64,000 nucleotides of DNA from Saccopteryx bilineata (taxonomy: Eukaryota; Chordata; Mammalia; Chiroptera; Emballonuridae). A program made the translations under genes and the position numbers. The stretch spans positions 126,060,766 through 126,124,765 of the forward strand of contig NC_089491.1 in NCBI RefSeq assembly GCF_036850765.1, read 5' to 3'. The notes beneath the pieces are model-generated. The model searched no databases, was not told where the DNA came from, and was given only the letters and a program-made list of their open reading frames with translations. Shown here in pieces: positions 1 to 12,369 of this stretch (position 1 is its first letter; each line of letters opens with the position of its first letter).

Positions 1-119
1 CTAGTTGATCTGGAAGTAAAACTAAGAATAATGTGTTATTAGAAGATTAATTATTATTTTAAATGGTACTACACTAATTAATGTGTAAGGGGAAAGACTT
101 TCAAGTGAAGTAAATCTGT

Positions 120-305
120 ATACAGTTTGGGCTTTACCACTTATTATCTGTATAACCTTGAAAAAGTTGCCTTGGTTTTCACTTTGTAAAGTGAAGACCA
201 CTGAAACCTTCCTGATAAGATTTTTGTGAGAACTAAATTAAATTTTATTAAGTGTTTAATCTAATACCTTACACAAACATGGTACTTTGTGGTCATTATT
301 ATAAG
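120..305 (+). mobile_element. MIR SINE relic
   Basis: Diverged copy of the MIR core: a 'ccacttattatctgtataaccttg' type stretch, then the low 'gtaaagtg' and 'gataagatttttgtgag' blocks in the usual order. Ancient mammalian SINE, identified by eye. Confidence 0.5.
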
Positions 306-1540
306 AAATTTGGCTACCTATTATAATATTTTACACTCTTGAAGAGTGTACACTTTATAGTACTATTATTGGTTTTATATAGGTTGTACATAGTATATAT
401 AGTATATATTGATACATAATACATAGTCTAAGTGTGCTATAAAGTATATAGAATATGGTATGAGTGAGAATTTGAAGCACTAATGGGAGAAGAGGAATTG
501 GGAAAGAAACATATGAAAGATTACTATCTCAGGTTTTATCTTTGAGTCAGTAATTCCTATTCTACTTTACCTGCCTTCCCCATTCTAAAGCCATTTCTAC
601 TAGTGCTGTTTGCTCAAAGTTACCCACTGGCCTTTCCTGTGGATGTTGAAAGGATTTGATCTGTACCAGGAGATTCAAAAAGTAAAATTTATAACTCAGG
701 TAAACTTCTGAGTGTCACAGGGGTTGAGATTATGAATTGACACTTACCTGGCTTCTTCCATTGACTTCATTGTCTCCTTCCCTTTGGTCTTCTTTGGGCT
801 TTTAGCATAAGTCTATCTTCAGAATGACGGGACAACTTCCACCAGAGTCCTTGACTAGAAATAAAAATATAAAAATCAAACCACTGTCAATCATTTTTAA
901 GTCAGTTAAATTTTCCTTAATCCAGCCTCCAGTATTTTTCCCTCCCCCTCCTGATATCCTCATGGAATTATTAAAATAATTCCCTTACTCAAAGCCTTTT
1001 TTATTCCAAGTTGAACATGGTAACACATAAGACAAAACTGTTAGAATAATTTCTCATAAAATTTATTTTTACATGCTTGAAAGTCTACCTAAATAAATAA
1101 TGCTGCATGCAAATCCAAACACATTTTATTTTAACTTTCAATAGCTTAATTCATCCATATTTATTCATTTGACACCTTCAATTAATATCCAGATTTATAG
1201 TCTGAAAATTTCTTCTGGGCATAGAGAAACATTCTTCTGTTCATTTACAAGGCCAGGAAATAAATTTTCTACCTCATTATCTTTCACAATTTCCTTTGTC
1301 TTCTCAGTTATTTGTAAAGAGAAAATATAATTAAAAGGCAGTTACAGATAAGAGAGACTTAAAAGACTTCAAGGGAAAGGGTCAGATTTGAGGCTGAATT
1401 TATTATCTTGTTAATGCCTGAAGTAGATTGAAGGCAGGGGCTTCTATGTACACTGTTATAATTTTAAATTTTTCATGTATCAAAATTAAACTGGCACTGT
1501 GTAGATTTTTGAGCTTAATTTAATCACATCAGTGCTTGAA
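306..1540. other. Intergenic, nothing recognised
   Basis: AT-rich unique-looking sequence with a short TATA-rich patch near 380-430. No ORF of note, no RNA gene and no repeat that I can name. Confidence 0.5.
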
Positions 1541-1544
1541 AATG

Positions 1545-1862
1545 GAAGCCCTTTCCTGGCTGTGATAATAAAGAGATGCAACGGACAATGAGATGAAGCC
1601 TGAGAAAGATTTGACCCACACTGCTGTCTTTGCAGAGGGAAGAAAGCTAGCACCAGCCAAAGAATGCGGGTGGCCTCTAAAATCTGGAAAAGGTGAAGAA
1701 ATGAACTCATCCTTGGAAACTCCAGAAAGGAACACAGCCCTGTCAACACCTTGATTTTAATCTAGCAAGACCCAAAGAGCTGTAAGTGAATAAATTTCTG
1801 TTGTTTTTATGTCATTAAGTGGGTGGTAATTTGTTATGACAGCAGTAGAAAACTAACACAAA
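1545..1862 (+). mobile_element. MaLR-like LTR fragment
   Basis: The 3' half resembles the common mammalian LTR ending 'ctgtcaacaccttgatttt... taaatttctgttgttt... gtagaaaactaacaca'. Old and truncated; assigned to the MLT1/MaLR type from memory. No retroviral gene is present. Confidence 0.45.
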
Positions 1863-2039
1863 AATTTTAATAAACTATATAATCAACACTTTTCTCTAGT
1901 GTTTCAACTATTTTCCATAGTACAAGGGGTAATTTAAAATTTTCAGTATTTCATATGACAACTTAGTAGTCAATAACTTTGTATACAAAGTCTGTACTCA
2001 CAAGAAGGCAAACACCTATGTTCATGAAAAGTAAGTTCC

Positions 2040-2427
2040 TTTTTTGTGTGACAGAGACAGAGAGAGACAGACAAACAGAGGGACAGATAGGGACAGACAG
2101 ACAGGGAGGGAGAGAGATAAGAAGCATCAATTCTTCGTTGCGGCACCTTATGTTTCATTGATTATTTTCTCATATGTGCCTTGACTGGGGGGCTATAACA
2201 ACCCCTTGCTCAAGCCAGCAACCTTGGGCTCACGCCAGAGATCTTGGGCTTCGAGCTGGCCAACTTTGGACTCAAGCCAGTGACCGTGGTGTCATGTCTA
2301 TGATCCCACGCTCAAGCCAGTGACCCCACACTCAAGTTGGTGAGCCTGTGCTCAAGCCAGTGACCTTGGAGTTTCGAACCTGGGTATTCTGCATCCCAGT
2401 CCAATGCACCACCACCTGGTCAGGCCA
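2040..2427 (-). mobile_element. SINE family B copy
   Basis: Minus-strand tRNA-headed SINE: the head 'cctgaccaggtggtggtgc' lies at its right end, with 'tcaaggcacatatgag' and a GACAGA-rich tail to the left. It is flanked by target-site duplications AAAGTAAGTTC at 2028-2038 and 2429-2439. Confidence 0.85.
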
Positions 2428-2440
2428 TAAAGTAAGTTCT

Positions 2441-2612
2441 AAAATTAAAAAAAATACTTCTGGCTATAAGATAAATAAGTTCTGGGGATGTAACCTACTA
2501 AACTTATTGTGGCAAGAATTTTGCAATATATACTCATATCAAATCATTTTGTTATATACCTTAAATTAATACAATGTTATATGTTAATGTCTCAATAAAA
2601 CTGGGAAAATAT
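2441..2612 (+). mobile_element. L1 3' UTR fragment
   Basis: Matches the old L1 3' end: 'ataagttctggggatgtaa', then 'caatgttatatgttaatgtc' and 'tcaataaaactggg'. No coding content. Confidence 0.55.
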
Positions 2613-2710
2613 TAAAAATTCAAAATAAAGTGCTTTCATAATACAAAAAAAGTTAAACTTGTATAATTTTAAAAGCAATACTCAATATCTACATCAGAAA
2701 AGCAAATGAT

Positions 2711-3044
2711 GCCTGACCAGGCGGTGGTGCAGTGGATAGAGTGTCAGACTGGGATGCGGAAGACCCAGGTTCAAGACCCCGAGGTCGTGAGCTTGAGCAC
2801 AGGCTCATCTGGTTTGAGCAAAGCTCACCAGCTTGGACCCAAGGTCGCTGGCTCGAGCAAGGGGTTGCTCAGTCTGTTGAAGGGCTGCAGTCAAGGCACA
2901 TATGAGAAAGCCATCAATGAACAACTAAGGTGTCGCAACGAAAAATTGATGATTGATACTTCTCATCTTTCTCTGTTCCTTTCTGTCTGTCCCTATCTAT
3001 CCCTCTCTCTGACTCTCTCTCTCTCTGTCTCTGTAAAAAAATCA
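2711..3044 (+). mobile_element. SINE family B copy
   Basis: Nearly complete copy starting 'gcctgaccaggcggtggtgc' with A-box and B-box-like tRNA promoter blocks ('ggttcaagaccc'), the 'cggctcatctggtttgagc'-type body and a CT-rich tail. Perfect target-site duplication AAAAGCAAATGAT at 2698-2710 and 3045-3057. It serves here as the family B reference. Confidence 0.92.
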
Positions 3045-3084
3045 AAAAGCAAATGATAAGTCAAAAAAAGTTGTGTTATGGGGG

Positions 3085-3290
3085 GAGAGGGGAGAGGGAG
3101 AGGGAAAGGGGGAGGGGGAGGGGCACAAAGAAAACTAGATAGAAGATGAGAGAGGACGATCTGACTTTGGGTGATGGGTATGCAACATAATTGAACGACA
3201 AGATAACCTGGACATGTTATCTTTGAATATATGTATCCTGATTTATTGATGTTGCCCCATTAAAAAAAATAAAATTATTTAAAAAAATTG
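3085..3290 (+). mobile_element. L1 3' end, bat-type
   Basis: A G-rich run (gggagagggg...) is followed by 'gggtgatgggtatgcaacat', 'tgaatatatgtatcctgatt' and 'gttgccccattaaaaaaaat', with a terminal A-rich tract. The same end occurs inverted at 13775-14050. Confidence 0.7.
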
Positions 3291-3299
3291 TTTGATTAT

Positions 3300-4654
3300 A
3301 CAAATGAGACACAAACTCAATTATCATGATTGAGTAGCAAGTGACATATTGGTGGGGGTGAACAGAAGGTTGTCAAACTGGACGAGAGTGCCACACATTG
3401 ACTGTTCAGTAGGGTGTATGGTCACCCAAGACTTCCCCAACACACTGACAGAGATGGGGCATGGATAGGACCTGTGGGATCCTGTGCCACTCTTGCTCCA
3501 GGGCAACTATCAGCTCTAGAAGTGTTGTGGGGGGCATGGGACCATTTGTCAGACGTCTTCCCAGTGCATCCCAAGCATGTTCAATGGAATTCAGGTCTGA
3601 AGAACTGAAGGCCAGTCAATGCATTTGATTCCTGCCTCCTGAAGCACATTGTTAAAGAGATGTGCATGGAGGGCCTTGCATTATCATCCATGAAAAGAGA
3701 GTTGTTTCCAACCATTCCAGCATAGGGTACCACTATAGGGTGCAGAACCTCATCTTGATATCTGACAGCAGTCAGCAATCTGTTTCTGATGACATGGAGG
3801 TTGGTAAGACCACCAATACTGATGCCAGCCCATACCATGATTCTACCACCACTGAAGAAGTTTCTTTGTTACATGAAACGTGGATTCTCCCATGTCCCTC
3901 GTTCATGCCAGATCAGGACACGATGATTGTCAGGCTGCAGACTGAACTGTGACTCATCAGAGAAGAGGACAGTTGACTACTCATCATGGGTCCAATGACA
4001 ATGCTCATCAGCCCACCTTCTATGGGTTCTACAGTGTCCAGCAGATAATGGAATGCATACCATTGGTCGCTGGGCATGCAGTCCAACATGATGGAGCTGA
4101 TTTCGTATGGTCTGGGTGCATATCTGTCAAGTGGCCACAAGAAACTGTCCCCGCAGCTCAGTTGCATTGCTGCTCCTGTTCCTTCTTGCCAATAGGTCAG
4201 TGGTCATCTCTTGCTGTTGTGGCAGATGGGCGAACCTGCCCTCATCTTCTGCATACTGTGCCAGTCCTTGAAAGTGATTCCAGTCTGCTAATCTTGCTTT
4301 GAGATGTTCCAAGTGCTGTTGCCACTGTCGCCTGTGTTTGAGCAGCTTCAAGGCATCCTATGGCTCTCCAGGCTTTGCATTTGGGCAAATCGTGTTGCAG
4401 GGATATTATAAGGGCTGGGAAATGAAAGGATGTGCACTTTCAAGATCAGATAACTTGCAAATACTCCAGTACTTTCAGTCTTTTATATAGTGCATTTTCA
4501 CCAATGAAATAAAAGTTGGTTTTGCTTCTCATTTGCATAATTGAATAATTTTCTTTGACTTGTTTGCTTTTCTGATGTTTAATTAAAAAAAACAAATGCT
4601 TCTTTTTTATCACTTCATATTCATTTTGAAATATCCCCTAATTTTTGTGAGCAG
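3300..4654 (-). pseudogene. Tc1-like DNA transposon with decayed transposase
   Basis: Minus-strand reading gives pieces of a Tc1-type DDE transposase in several frames: a region like TIRNQLHHVGLHAQRP, then LFSDESQFSLQPDNHRVLIW (first catalytic Asp), MVWAGISIGGLTNLHVI, LFMDDNARPSMH (second Asp) and, in another frame, SIEHAWDALGRRL (normally near the third acidic residue). Frames shift several times and stops are present, so it is dead. The right end (4613-4654) carries a terminal sequence shared with the MITE at 22732-22800. The left end is missing where an L1 3' end abuts at about 3290. Confidence 0.85.
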
Positions 4655-5786
4655 TGTAAAATTCTTCTTCTAGATGTCAGAGTCTGTACTAGTCATAGTT
4701 AAGTTCCAAGTGAGAAAATATTCTTATCAAGTCTTTAAGAAGTGATTTAATTAAAACTATTTGCAACATATACTAAACATTTTTCAATTTCAGGACCTTT
4801 GTGAATGAAGAAAACCAAATATCAAACTTTGCAAACAGATGTTGAAGAAAACGCATCAACATCTGGAAATTTACATCATGGGAAGGGGCAGTGTAATGGA
4901 AACAGAAACAAAAGATTGATCTTCTGGGAATGTTTGCTTCCTGGAAATGAAAGGCAACTTTCCTAAAGTAAAAATTGTGGATTAAACACACACACAGAAT
5001 GGAATAAAACAAAACAACCCAACATGTTCAAAATGAGGCACTGATAACATAGAATAAACTGGATATTTTCTAAAATACGATCATTGGTAACATATTTGAT
5101 TAGAACTTCAGAATAAGGCACCAAGGCTTTTTAGATTGCTACTGTATAGAGCATTCTGTTAGGAATTGTGAGATGATCTAGAAATTCCAGTCTCTGACAT
5201 TAAGAAGTTTATTCTCTGGGGAGTCAAGGAAAGCACAAGTGAAATGACACAGAATTACCACATGACAGTTATCAAGAAGAGAACAATATTAAAGTGACAT
5301 AGAAGACTGATAGGAGTAAAATGTGGTTAGTCAGGGAAGACAAGAGATGAGCAGAAATAAATTGGGTTGCTAGGTGCATGATACAAATGCAAATGTGCTG
5401 AGAAAGCCACTTTTGGAGAAAAAAATATAACCCCAAATGGCCCTTTCATGATCACTTATATATTCACCATGAATCCAACCGATTGACTATTCATTTAACC
5501 AGAATAAATTTTCTGAATACCACACACCACTTGGCACAGGTACCAGTATTATACTTTCTTCTCCCTTTACTTTGTTTTTGGGCCATTTTAAATATGACTG
5601 TTCTCTGGAAGAGATAACATAGAATGTCATAATCAGATGCCAACATGTAATTATGACCCACATCTTTCTTTCTTTACTCACTTCGAAGTTCACTGAAGAA
5701 TTAAAATTGTGTTTTAGGTATGTTCCTACTGTCCATTATCTACACTGGTCTACCAGAGCAATTTAAAAGAAAATTCATTCAGTTTG
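4655..5786. other. Intergenic, nothing firmly recognised
   Basis: AT-rich. Around 5110-5330 the text resembles an old LINE-type relic ('agaagtttattctctgggga', 'aagcacaagtgaaatg'), but too diverged to name. No gene seen. Confidence 0.4.
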
Positions 5787-5945
5787 GAGAGGAAAGCAAG
5801 AGAAAGAGAGAGAGAAATAATGTGGGGAGGAGCAGGAAGCATCAACTCTCATATGTGTCTTGACTGGGCAAGCCCAGGGTATTGAACCACAGACCTCAGC
5901 GTTCCACATTGTTGCTTTATTCACTATGCCACCACAGTTCAGGCT
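5787..5945 (-). mobile_element. SINE family C copy
   Basis: Minus-strand short SINE: at the right end the complement of 'gcctgaactgtggtggcata', then 'gggcttgcccagtcaagaca' and a GAGA tail. Diverged. Confidence 0.75.
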
Positions 5946-6600
5946 TACCAGAGCAATTTTTTAAAATTGTAATTCTCATCATCGCCAATCAAAATTTACC
6001 TATGTAGTGGCCTAATTCTTCAGGTTCTGAAAAGAATAGCTGAAGTTAAACTAAGAAAAGTTTAGGCAGAGAAAGGAGGAATTCAGGAAATGAATAGAGC
6101 TTGATCACTTGTATGAATTCTATAGGTCCTGGTAAAAGATCCAAATGGGAGATAATAGGTAATGATACAATGGAGAATGAATGGATGAGTATATTTTTAA
6201 AAGGTATCATTTTCTGGAGAGAAAGATAAAAGTTTAGTGTTTGTTATGAGAATGATTGATCTATGCTTATAGAAAGTTTGGAACTTAAGGTAAATATTTA
6301 GCAATCAATCCATACAAATTTGATAAATCATACCATAAAGATGGAGGAGTTTTTGAAAAAGATAAATATTAAGGGAGAGAAGCAAAAAACAAGGAATTAA
6401 TTCCTATAAGTTCTTAATGGGTGGTAGAAAAAAAATTAGAGAAAGAGCATTAAAGGGCGCCCAAGGGAAGGGGGGTTGGGGGCTGCATGAAAGAGCTAAA
6501 GGAGTTAAGACAAATAAATTGGTAGTTGCAAAATAGTTTTGGGGATGTCAAGGACAGCATAAGGAAAAAATCAATATTACTGTAATAACTATGTATGGAG
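5946..6600. other. Intergenic, nothing recognised
   Basis: AG-rich sequence possibly from an old LINE ('ggcagagaaaggaggaattc'). No gene or named repeat supported. Confidence 0.35.
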
Positions 6601-6604
6601 CCAG

Positions 6605-6738
6605 GCAGATACTTGAAATATCAGGGGGATCATTTTGTAAAAAAGTATATGATTGTCTAATCACTATGTTGTACACCTGAAATTAAAACAAAATAATATT
6701 GGATGTAAACTGTAATTAAAAAATAAAATTCTAAAAGG
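6605..6738 (+). mobile_element. L1 3' end fragment
   Basis: 'gattgtctaatcactatgtt' then 'gtacacctgaaattaaaac' and an A-rich end 'gtaattaaaaaataaaa', the classical L1M 3' terminus. Confidence 0.65.
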
Positions 6739-8100
6739 GACAAATAATACAATAAATGAGTGTCATAAAATTTGCATTTAGGGCTTTTAAAAAAATTCAT
6801 TTTATGTGCAGTCACTGAGTTTGTTGTGTATGGGATGATGTAACTAAAGTGTTTTATGAAGTTTCTCTTGCTTCTCCTTTGGGTCAGGTAGCTTTTGATA
6901 TTAAACAGGCTAAATGGTTCCAATTCTTCTTTTCTGAGAATTAAATAAACCAGAGCTGCTTTTTTTTTACTATTTATAAAAGAAGAAAATGAGCTGTCAA
7001 GACACAGTTAATAATATTGTATATCTTTGAATTTGTTACAGAGGAACTTTTAACAAGACCTAGCATGACAACTTGTTTTTGAATACCCCAGCCAAATAAT
7101 TCCACAAATTGCTTTTTTTTTTAAACAGCTCATTAGTACAAGCTAGTAGCCAAATTACCAAGAAACGTTGCTTATTCAGCCACTAGAACAAACTGAGTTG
7201 CTTGAAGTGATTTTACCTACTGACTCATTAAAATGTACCATGTTAATCCTATCTTTTTATTTATGTTCAAGGTTCTAAAGACAAAAGGTGTTTTAATTTA
7301 TCAGCATGAGTTTATATAGAACTTGACTATGATGAGAAACATCATTTTGGGATGTTATCCAAGAATACAGACCCTGCAAGAAGAGACAGAAATCAAGGCA
7401 TGAAAGAGCAAAAGAGGAAAGTTTATACAGCCCCACACCTCTTAAATTCCCATTATCAAAGTGTTTCAGAGGTTGACATGCCCAGGGGTGGCATGTACTG
7501 CCGGTCACTTCCTTATGCCTTGTCCATTGCCACTGATCACACCCTTCCTTTCTGCTGAACAGGGATGAACCACCATAGAACAGAAGGCAGCTACTACCAA
7601 CTGATTTGAACTAGCATGCTATTTGAAAATACATTGCCATTCCCCAAATACTCAAAAGTTACCCAGGAAAAGAATTTGAAAGAGACTATTTGAATGTACT
7701 TTCTGAATAGTTCGTGACCATCGTTCCATTGATGAGTAATTAAGGAGAATGGCACACTATTATCTATATTATTCATTCTATCTGTCTGTCCATCTGTCCA
7801 TCAGTCTATTTGTTCATCTGCTTTTTATGTTTATGTTAAATTTCCCCTTAGCAAGGCTCCTGTGAGCTACTATTGAATACTTTACAAGAACTTTAAACTG
7901 TCATTTTGAATTTTGCTGAAATTATTATGTCTAATTACATGCAAAGAATACCTAATTAGTCATGTGATGATCTTACATTGGCTTCTGATTTTTAAAAAAA
8001 CCTGTTTATTTTTTACAAATTTCTGCTTCATTCAATCTGATCTGAAGCTACCTCTAATTGCTAACCCTTTCAACTCCTGAGAGAGAGGGAAAGCATAGCT
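6739..8100. other. Intergenic; short TCTG/TCCA microsatellite
   Basis: No gene. An imperfect tetranucleotide tract (tctgtctgtccatctgtcca) lies at about 7765-7830. Otherwise unique-looking and AT-rich. Confidence 0.4.
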
Positions 8101-8480
8101 GCCTGTATGTTACTTGTATTTATCTGGAATGTCGCAAGCCTGTGATGTGCGGTGACAGGGGCTAGGAGGACAACAGGCCCATTATTTGAAAACATGTCGA
8201 GAGCTAGCTGAGAAAGCACTAAACCTTCTCAGGGAAATGGGAAAGCCTTCACTGAGGAGGTGATGTTTTCCAGAGAAATAAGATTAGAAGTTCTTCAGCA
8301 GAGGACAAAAAGGGCTTGGAATTTTCCAAAAGTATTCAGAGGACCCAGGAGATGCAGAGGTGAATAAGGAAGTCAGTGTCATAAGTATGACCAGATGTGA
8401 AATGACTTTAGATGCCAAGAGCAAGTGTTTGGGTTTTTAGGCAGTAAATAAGTCAGTCAAGGTCTTTTAAGCTGGGCGGA
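8101..8480 (+). repeat. Old LINE-like relic, unnamed
   Basis: 'ccttcactgaggaggtgatg' followed by 'ggcttggaattttccaaaag' and 'gatgcagaggtgaataagga' is a word order seen in many ancient mammalian repeats. The family is uncertain. Confidence 0.3.
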
Positions 8481-8609
8481 GTACATGATAGACTCGAAAT
8501 GGAGGTGATTGTAACTTCATTCTTTTATCAATTCTGGTTTTTCTTTTATTTTTTAATTTTTGACAAGAAAATATTTATTTTTGAAATTATAAAATATAGA
8601 TCAATAAGA

Positions 8610-9130
8610 TTATGAAAAGTAAAAATCATTTACAATCCCATTCACTCAGAAATACATCACTGCTAACACTTTGGCAACTAATATAAAGTACTTTTCCCCA
8701 TGAATTGGGATAAATAGAAATATACACATGGTATGAAGAATATTTACTTAAAAGAATTTATTTAGCATTTGATTTTTTCACCTAATACTATACTGTAAAC
8801 ATCCTTAATATTTTTTAATATTATAAACAATGTTGAGTAATGTACTTTGTATTTTAATTTTTACATATTTCTTTTTCTAGGACAAAGTTACAAACATGAA
8901 ATTGGTGGATCAAACAGTATACATATTTCAAACCTAACAACCTCATTTTCTAATTATTCCCTCCAAAAGGCTATATCCATTTACATTCCTGTTACTTTTT
9001 ATGGACGTGCATGTTCCTCCCATGTGTGCAATATTTGGTATTACCATTTCTTAAATCCTTGCTGATTCGGTTGGGAAGAAAACCATATCGATATTTTTTT
9101 TGTATCTGTTGATTACTCCTGAGGTTAAGC
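8610..9130 (-). mobile_element. L1M ORF2/3' relic, antisense
   Basis: 'caatcccattcactcagaaa', 'cacctaatactatactgtaa', 'attataaacaatgttgagta' and 'aaattggtggatcaaacag' follow the antisense order of old L1M elements (frozen-frame ORF2 C-terminus). Highly diverged. Confidence 0.5.
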
Positions 9131-9554
9131 ATTTTTAATATACCTGTTGACAATTTGTTAGCATTTGTGGGGGACTTTGTTTATCTGTTACTTCATCTTC
9201 TACTGAAGAAATTACTCATTTCTTTTTATTTGCAAGAGTACCTGAATATTGGAACACTAAACAATATCATGTAATATGTAATATATAATAGGTAAGGCTA
9301 TTATATAATATATATTTCAAATATTCTGTCAGGTTTGATTTTTATTTATGATATTCTTAAAATACAAAATTTTAACTTTTTGATAAAATGCATCAGGTTT
9401 TTTTAACTTAGTGATTCTTTATGTCTGAAATTAATTTTGATAAATGATATGACAAAGGCTTTAAACAGTCATCCTGGTATCATATATTTAAAATTAATTT
9501 TTCCTGATGAACTAAGTGCCACCTTATCACATTTTAAACTATTTAAGCTAGCAT

Positions 9555-9760
9555 CATGGAGCAGATAAACACACAGAATTTGGGATCACAGAAAACCTGT
9601 TTTTACCACTTTGACCCATTTAAGTCTTAGCTTCCTTAAAAGTGAAAGATGAAAACAGCAATTGATATTGTATTCAAGAAGATAATGCATGTCAAGAAAT
9701 TTAGCACAGTGCTTGGCCTACAATAAGCATCAGTAGATGGTAGTGTTGTTACTTTTTTTA
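9555..9760 (+). mobile_element. MIR SINE relic
   Basis: 'gcttccttaaaagtgaaagat' and 'tttagcacagtgcttggcct' blocks match the MIR core and 3' region. Confidence 0.55.
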
Positions 9761-10520
9761 TTAGAATATGGTTGTTGATTTTTTTATTTTCATTAGTTAG
9801 TATATGAATTTTTGCACCAATGTCATACATAGTATTAAATATTTTGTAAATTTAAGAATTTTAAACCATCTAAGAGAGAAATTGTATTTAACCACTCAAA
9901 AGTATTTGCTGAGTGCTTCGACATGCCTCAAATAGTTAGGATCTGTAGAGATATGCTTGAGCAAACCAGCACAGGTTCTGATTAATTAAGCCTAGTACAC
10001 AGTATTACATCTTCCTGAGGATTTGACCAGTTTATCAAGATAAGCTCTTAAAATATTCTTTACTTTGCCTTTGGTTCTGAAGACATTTGTATCCAATAGC
10101 AACCTACTTTTAGAAACATGTTATTAAATCCAGTTTATATCTTTTGATGACTAATTTCATCCAGTTTAATGTTGAGTTTATCAATTTCAGTCTCAAAAGA
10201 AGGTATTCATATTCTCATGAAAGTACTTCTGAGCATATCTTATAAGATTGGGATTCTGTCCTCTTCTTGGGTAAATTATGTTGGATATATCTTCCCACCT
10301 GAATTATATTGTACTAACTTTGCATAAAACATAAATGTTTGCTGATCGATTTTTTTAAAAGAGGGAATGAATATTTGGATTTGTGAGTATTACCACAGCA
10401 CTGCCCAAGAGAGACCTAAAGTATAAGCAGGGGAAAGTCATCATGTTTGAAAAAGAATAGAATCTTGGAAAGAAACATCTGAATTTCGAACTCCCTTCTC
10501 AAGATGTAAAGGATAAAATC
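9761..10520. other. Intergenic, nothing recognised
   Basis: AT-rich; faint L1-like antisense wording near 10140-10330 ('gagcatatcttataagattg'), not firm. No gene. Confidence 0.35.
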
Positions 10521-10524
10521 AATG

Positions 10525-10980
10525 TATGTTTTCTCTTGCTGTTATAACAAATCAGCACCAATGTAGTGGTTTAGAACAACGGTATTCTCTGATAGTACTG
10601 AAAGTCAGAAGTCTAAAATCAAGGTGTTTCTAAGGCTATTTTCCTTCTGGAGGCTCCTGGGAGAATCTTTGCTTTTTCCAGCTTCAAAATGTGGCCGAGT
10701 TTCTTGGCTCCTGGTCCCTCCATTTCCAAGCATATGGCAGCAACCTCTGCTTCCATTGTTAATCTCCGCCTGGCTCCTGAGACTCCTGCCTCCCTCTTCT
10801 AAGGACCCTTGAGATCACATTGAGTCTACCAAGATAATCCAGGATAATCTCTCATCGAAAAACCCTTAAATTAATTACATTTATAAAAGTTCTTTTGTCA
10901 CATAAGGTAACACATTTACAGATGCCAGCGATTTCATGGCTATACTTTCATGGGGGCCTTTAATCAGTGACCACTCTCAC
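10525..10980 (-). mobile_element. MaLR-like LTR, antisense
   Basis: Antisense of the LTR type at 52105-52560: 'tcttgctgttataacaaatc', 'agtctaaaatcaaggtgttt', 'agataatccaggataatctc', 'ttaattacatttataaaagt'. Old, without internal viral genes. Confidence 0.5.
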
Positions 10981-11084
10981 TATACTAGGGAACTTGTAAC
11001 TAACTGGAGAAGACACTCAACTGATTCATAAACTTACATACTCATATGTAACCTGCCACTTTTATAAAAATAGTTCATTGTTTG

Positions 11085-11200
11085 GACACACATTTGGGCA
11101 GGCGCCCGTCCTCTCTGAACCTTGTGTCTTTCACCTGTAAAATGGACCTAAGGTCTGGAGTAAATGACATCATGTATAAAGAGCATTTCTTACTCCATCA
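11085..11200 (+). mobile_element. MIR SINE relic
   Basis: 'cacctgtaaaatggacctaa' then 'ggagtaaatgacatcatgta', MIR core. Partial. Confidence 0.4.
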
Positions 11201-11689
11201 TACAAACTTTGGCCATTGTGCTGAAAAGTGACTTTTCAGTGCAAGAGGGATAAATTCAACACTACTACTGTTCTGTGTTTGCAGCACACTGGAATTCCAT
11301 TCCAGTCACACTGAAATCACTTGAATTACATTGCATGCTTCAGGAGAGAAAGAGTAATTAAGTTACATAACATAGGCTGCTCCACCTGTCATTTCACCCA
11401 ATGGGCATGTGAAAGAGAGGCTATGAGGGAGGGCATTTGAATCTGCTGTTCCTTAGTCAGGCTCAGTTTCCTCATCTCTCTCACAGCATGAGCCTCGGGA
11501 TCAACTGTTTTAAATATATGTACTTTTTTCAGATACTATTGCGATCATTCATTGATGTGTCTGTTTTTACACTAAGAAGTTTATCTGACAAGCTAAAGTC
11601 AGTGCTCAATATATGACAGCTATTATTATTATGCAGAGAAATTTTTTTTTAATGAGAGTTGACTAATTAACTGGCAACATGTAATGGAA

Positions 11690-11915
11690 TGTGGAATGAA
11701 CAAATTCTATAGTCAGTTACATCTGAATTCAAATTCTGAATTTTCCATTAGTTGTTTCTTTGGATATTTTACTTAACCTCTCTAAACCTTAATTTTATCA
11801 TTTTAAAAATGTAAATTATAATTTGGTCCCTTTAGATGTGAGGATCAAATGAGAAAATGTACTTAGACTGCTGGGATAGTTTCTGTCAATAATTGATAAC
11901 TATTATTATTACCTA
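11690..11915 (+). mobile_element. MIR SINE relic
   Basis: 'cttaacctctctaaacctta', 'atgtgaggatcaaatgagaa' and 'ataactattattattacc' give the standard MIR core in order. Confidence 0.65.
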
Positions 11916-11987
11916 AATAAGTATTTTCTTAATTTAAGTGTAGTTAGCAAACAATTTTTCAAATAATAAATATGAATATCATAGATT

Positions 11988-12354
11988 TTTTTTTTTTTTG
12001 TATTTTTCTGACATTGGAAACAGGGAGGCAGTCAGACTCCCGCATGCGCCTGACCGGGATCCACCTGGCACGCCCACCGGGGGCGATGCTCTGCCCATCT
12101 GGGGCATTGCTCTGTTGCAACCAGAGCCATTCTAGCGTCTGAGGCAGAGGCCATAGAGCCATCCCCAGCGCCCGGGCCAACTTTGCTCCAATGGAGCCCT
12201 GGCTGCAGGAGGGGAAGAGAGAGACAGAGAGGAAGGAGAGGGGGAGGGGTGGAGAAGCAGATGGGCGCTTCTCCTGTGTGCCCTGGCCAGGAATCGAACC
12301 CGGGACTCCTGCATGCCAGGCCGACACTCTACCACTGAGCCAACCGGCCAGGGT
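11988..12354 (-). mobile_element. SINE family A, full length
   Basis: Minus-strand copy of the roughly 370-bp tRNA-headed SINE. The head 'ccctggccggttggctcagt' is at the right end, with B box 'ggttcgattcc', and the poly-A end appears as poly-T at left. Perfect target-site duplication TGAATATCATAGATT at 11973-11987 and 12355-12369, so a fairly recent insertion. Confidence 0.95.
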
Positions 12355-12369
12355 TGAATATCATAGATT

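Noticed and set aside
3581..3838. Transposase-like frame as a possible domesticated gene
   Set aside because: It is one short piece of a Tc1 transposase whose other pieces are in other frames with stops between, so no complete gene remains.
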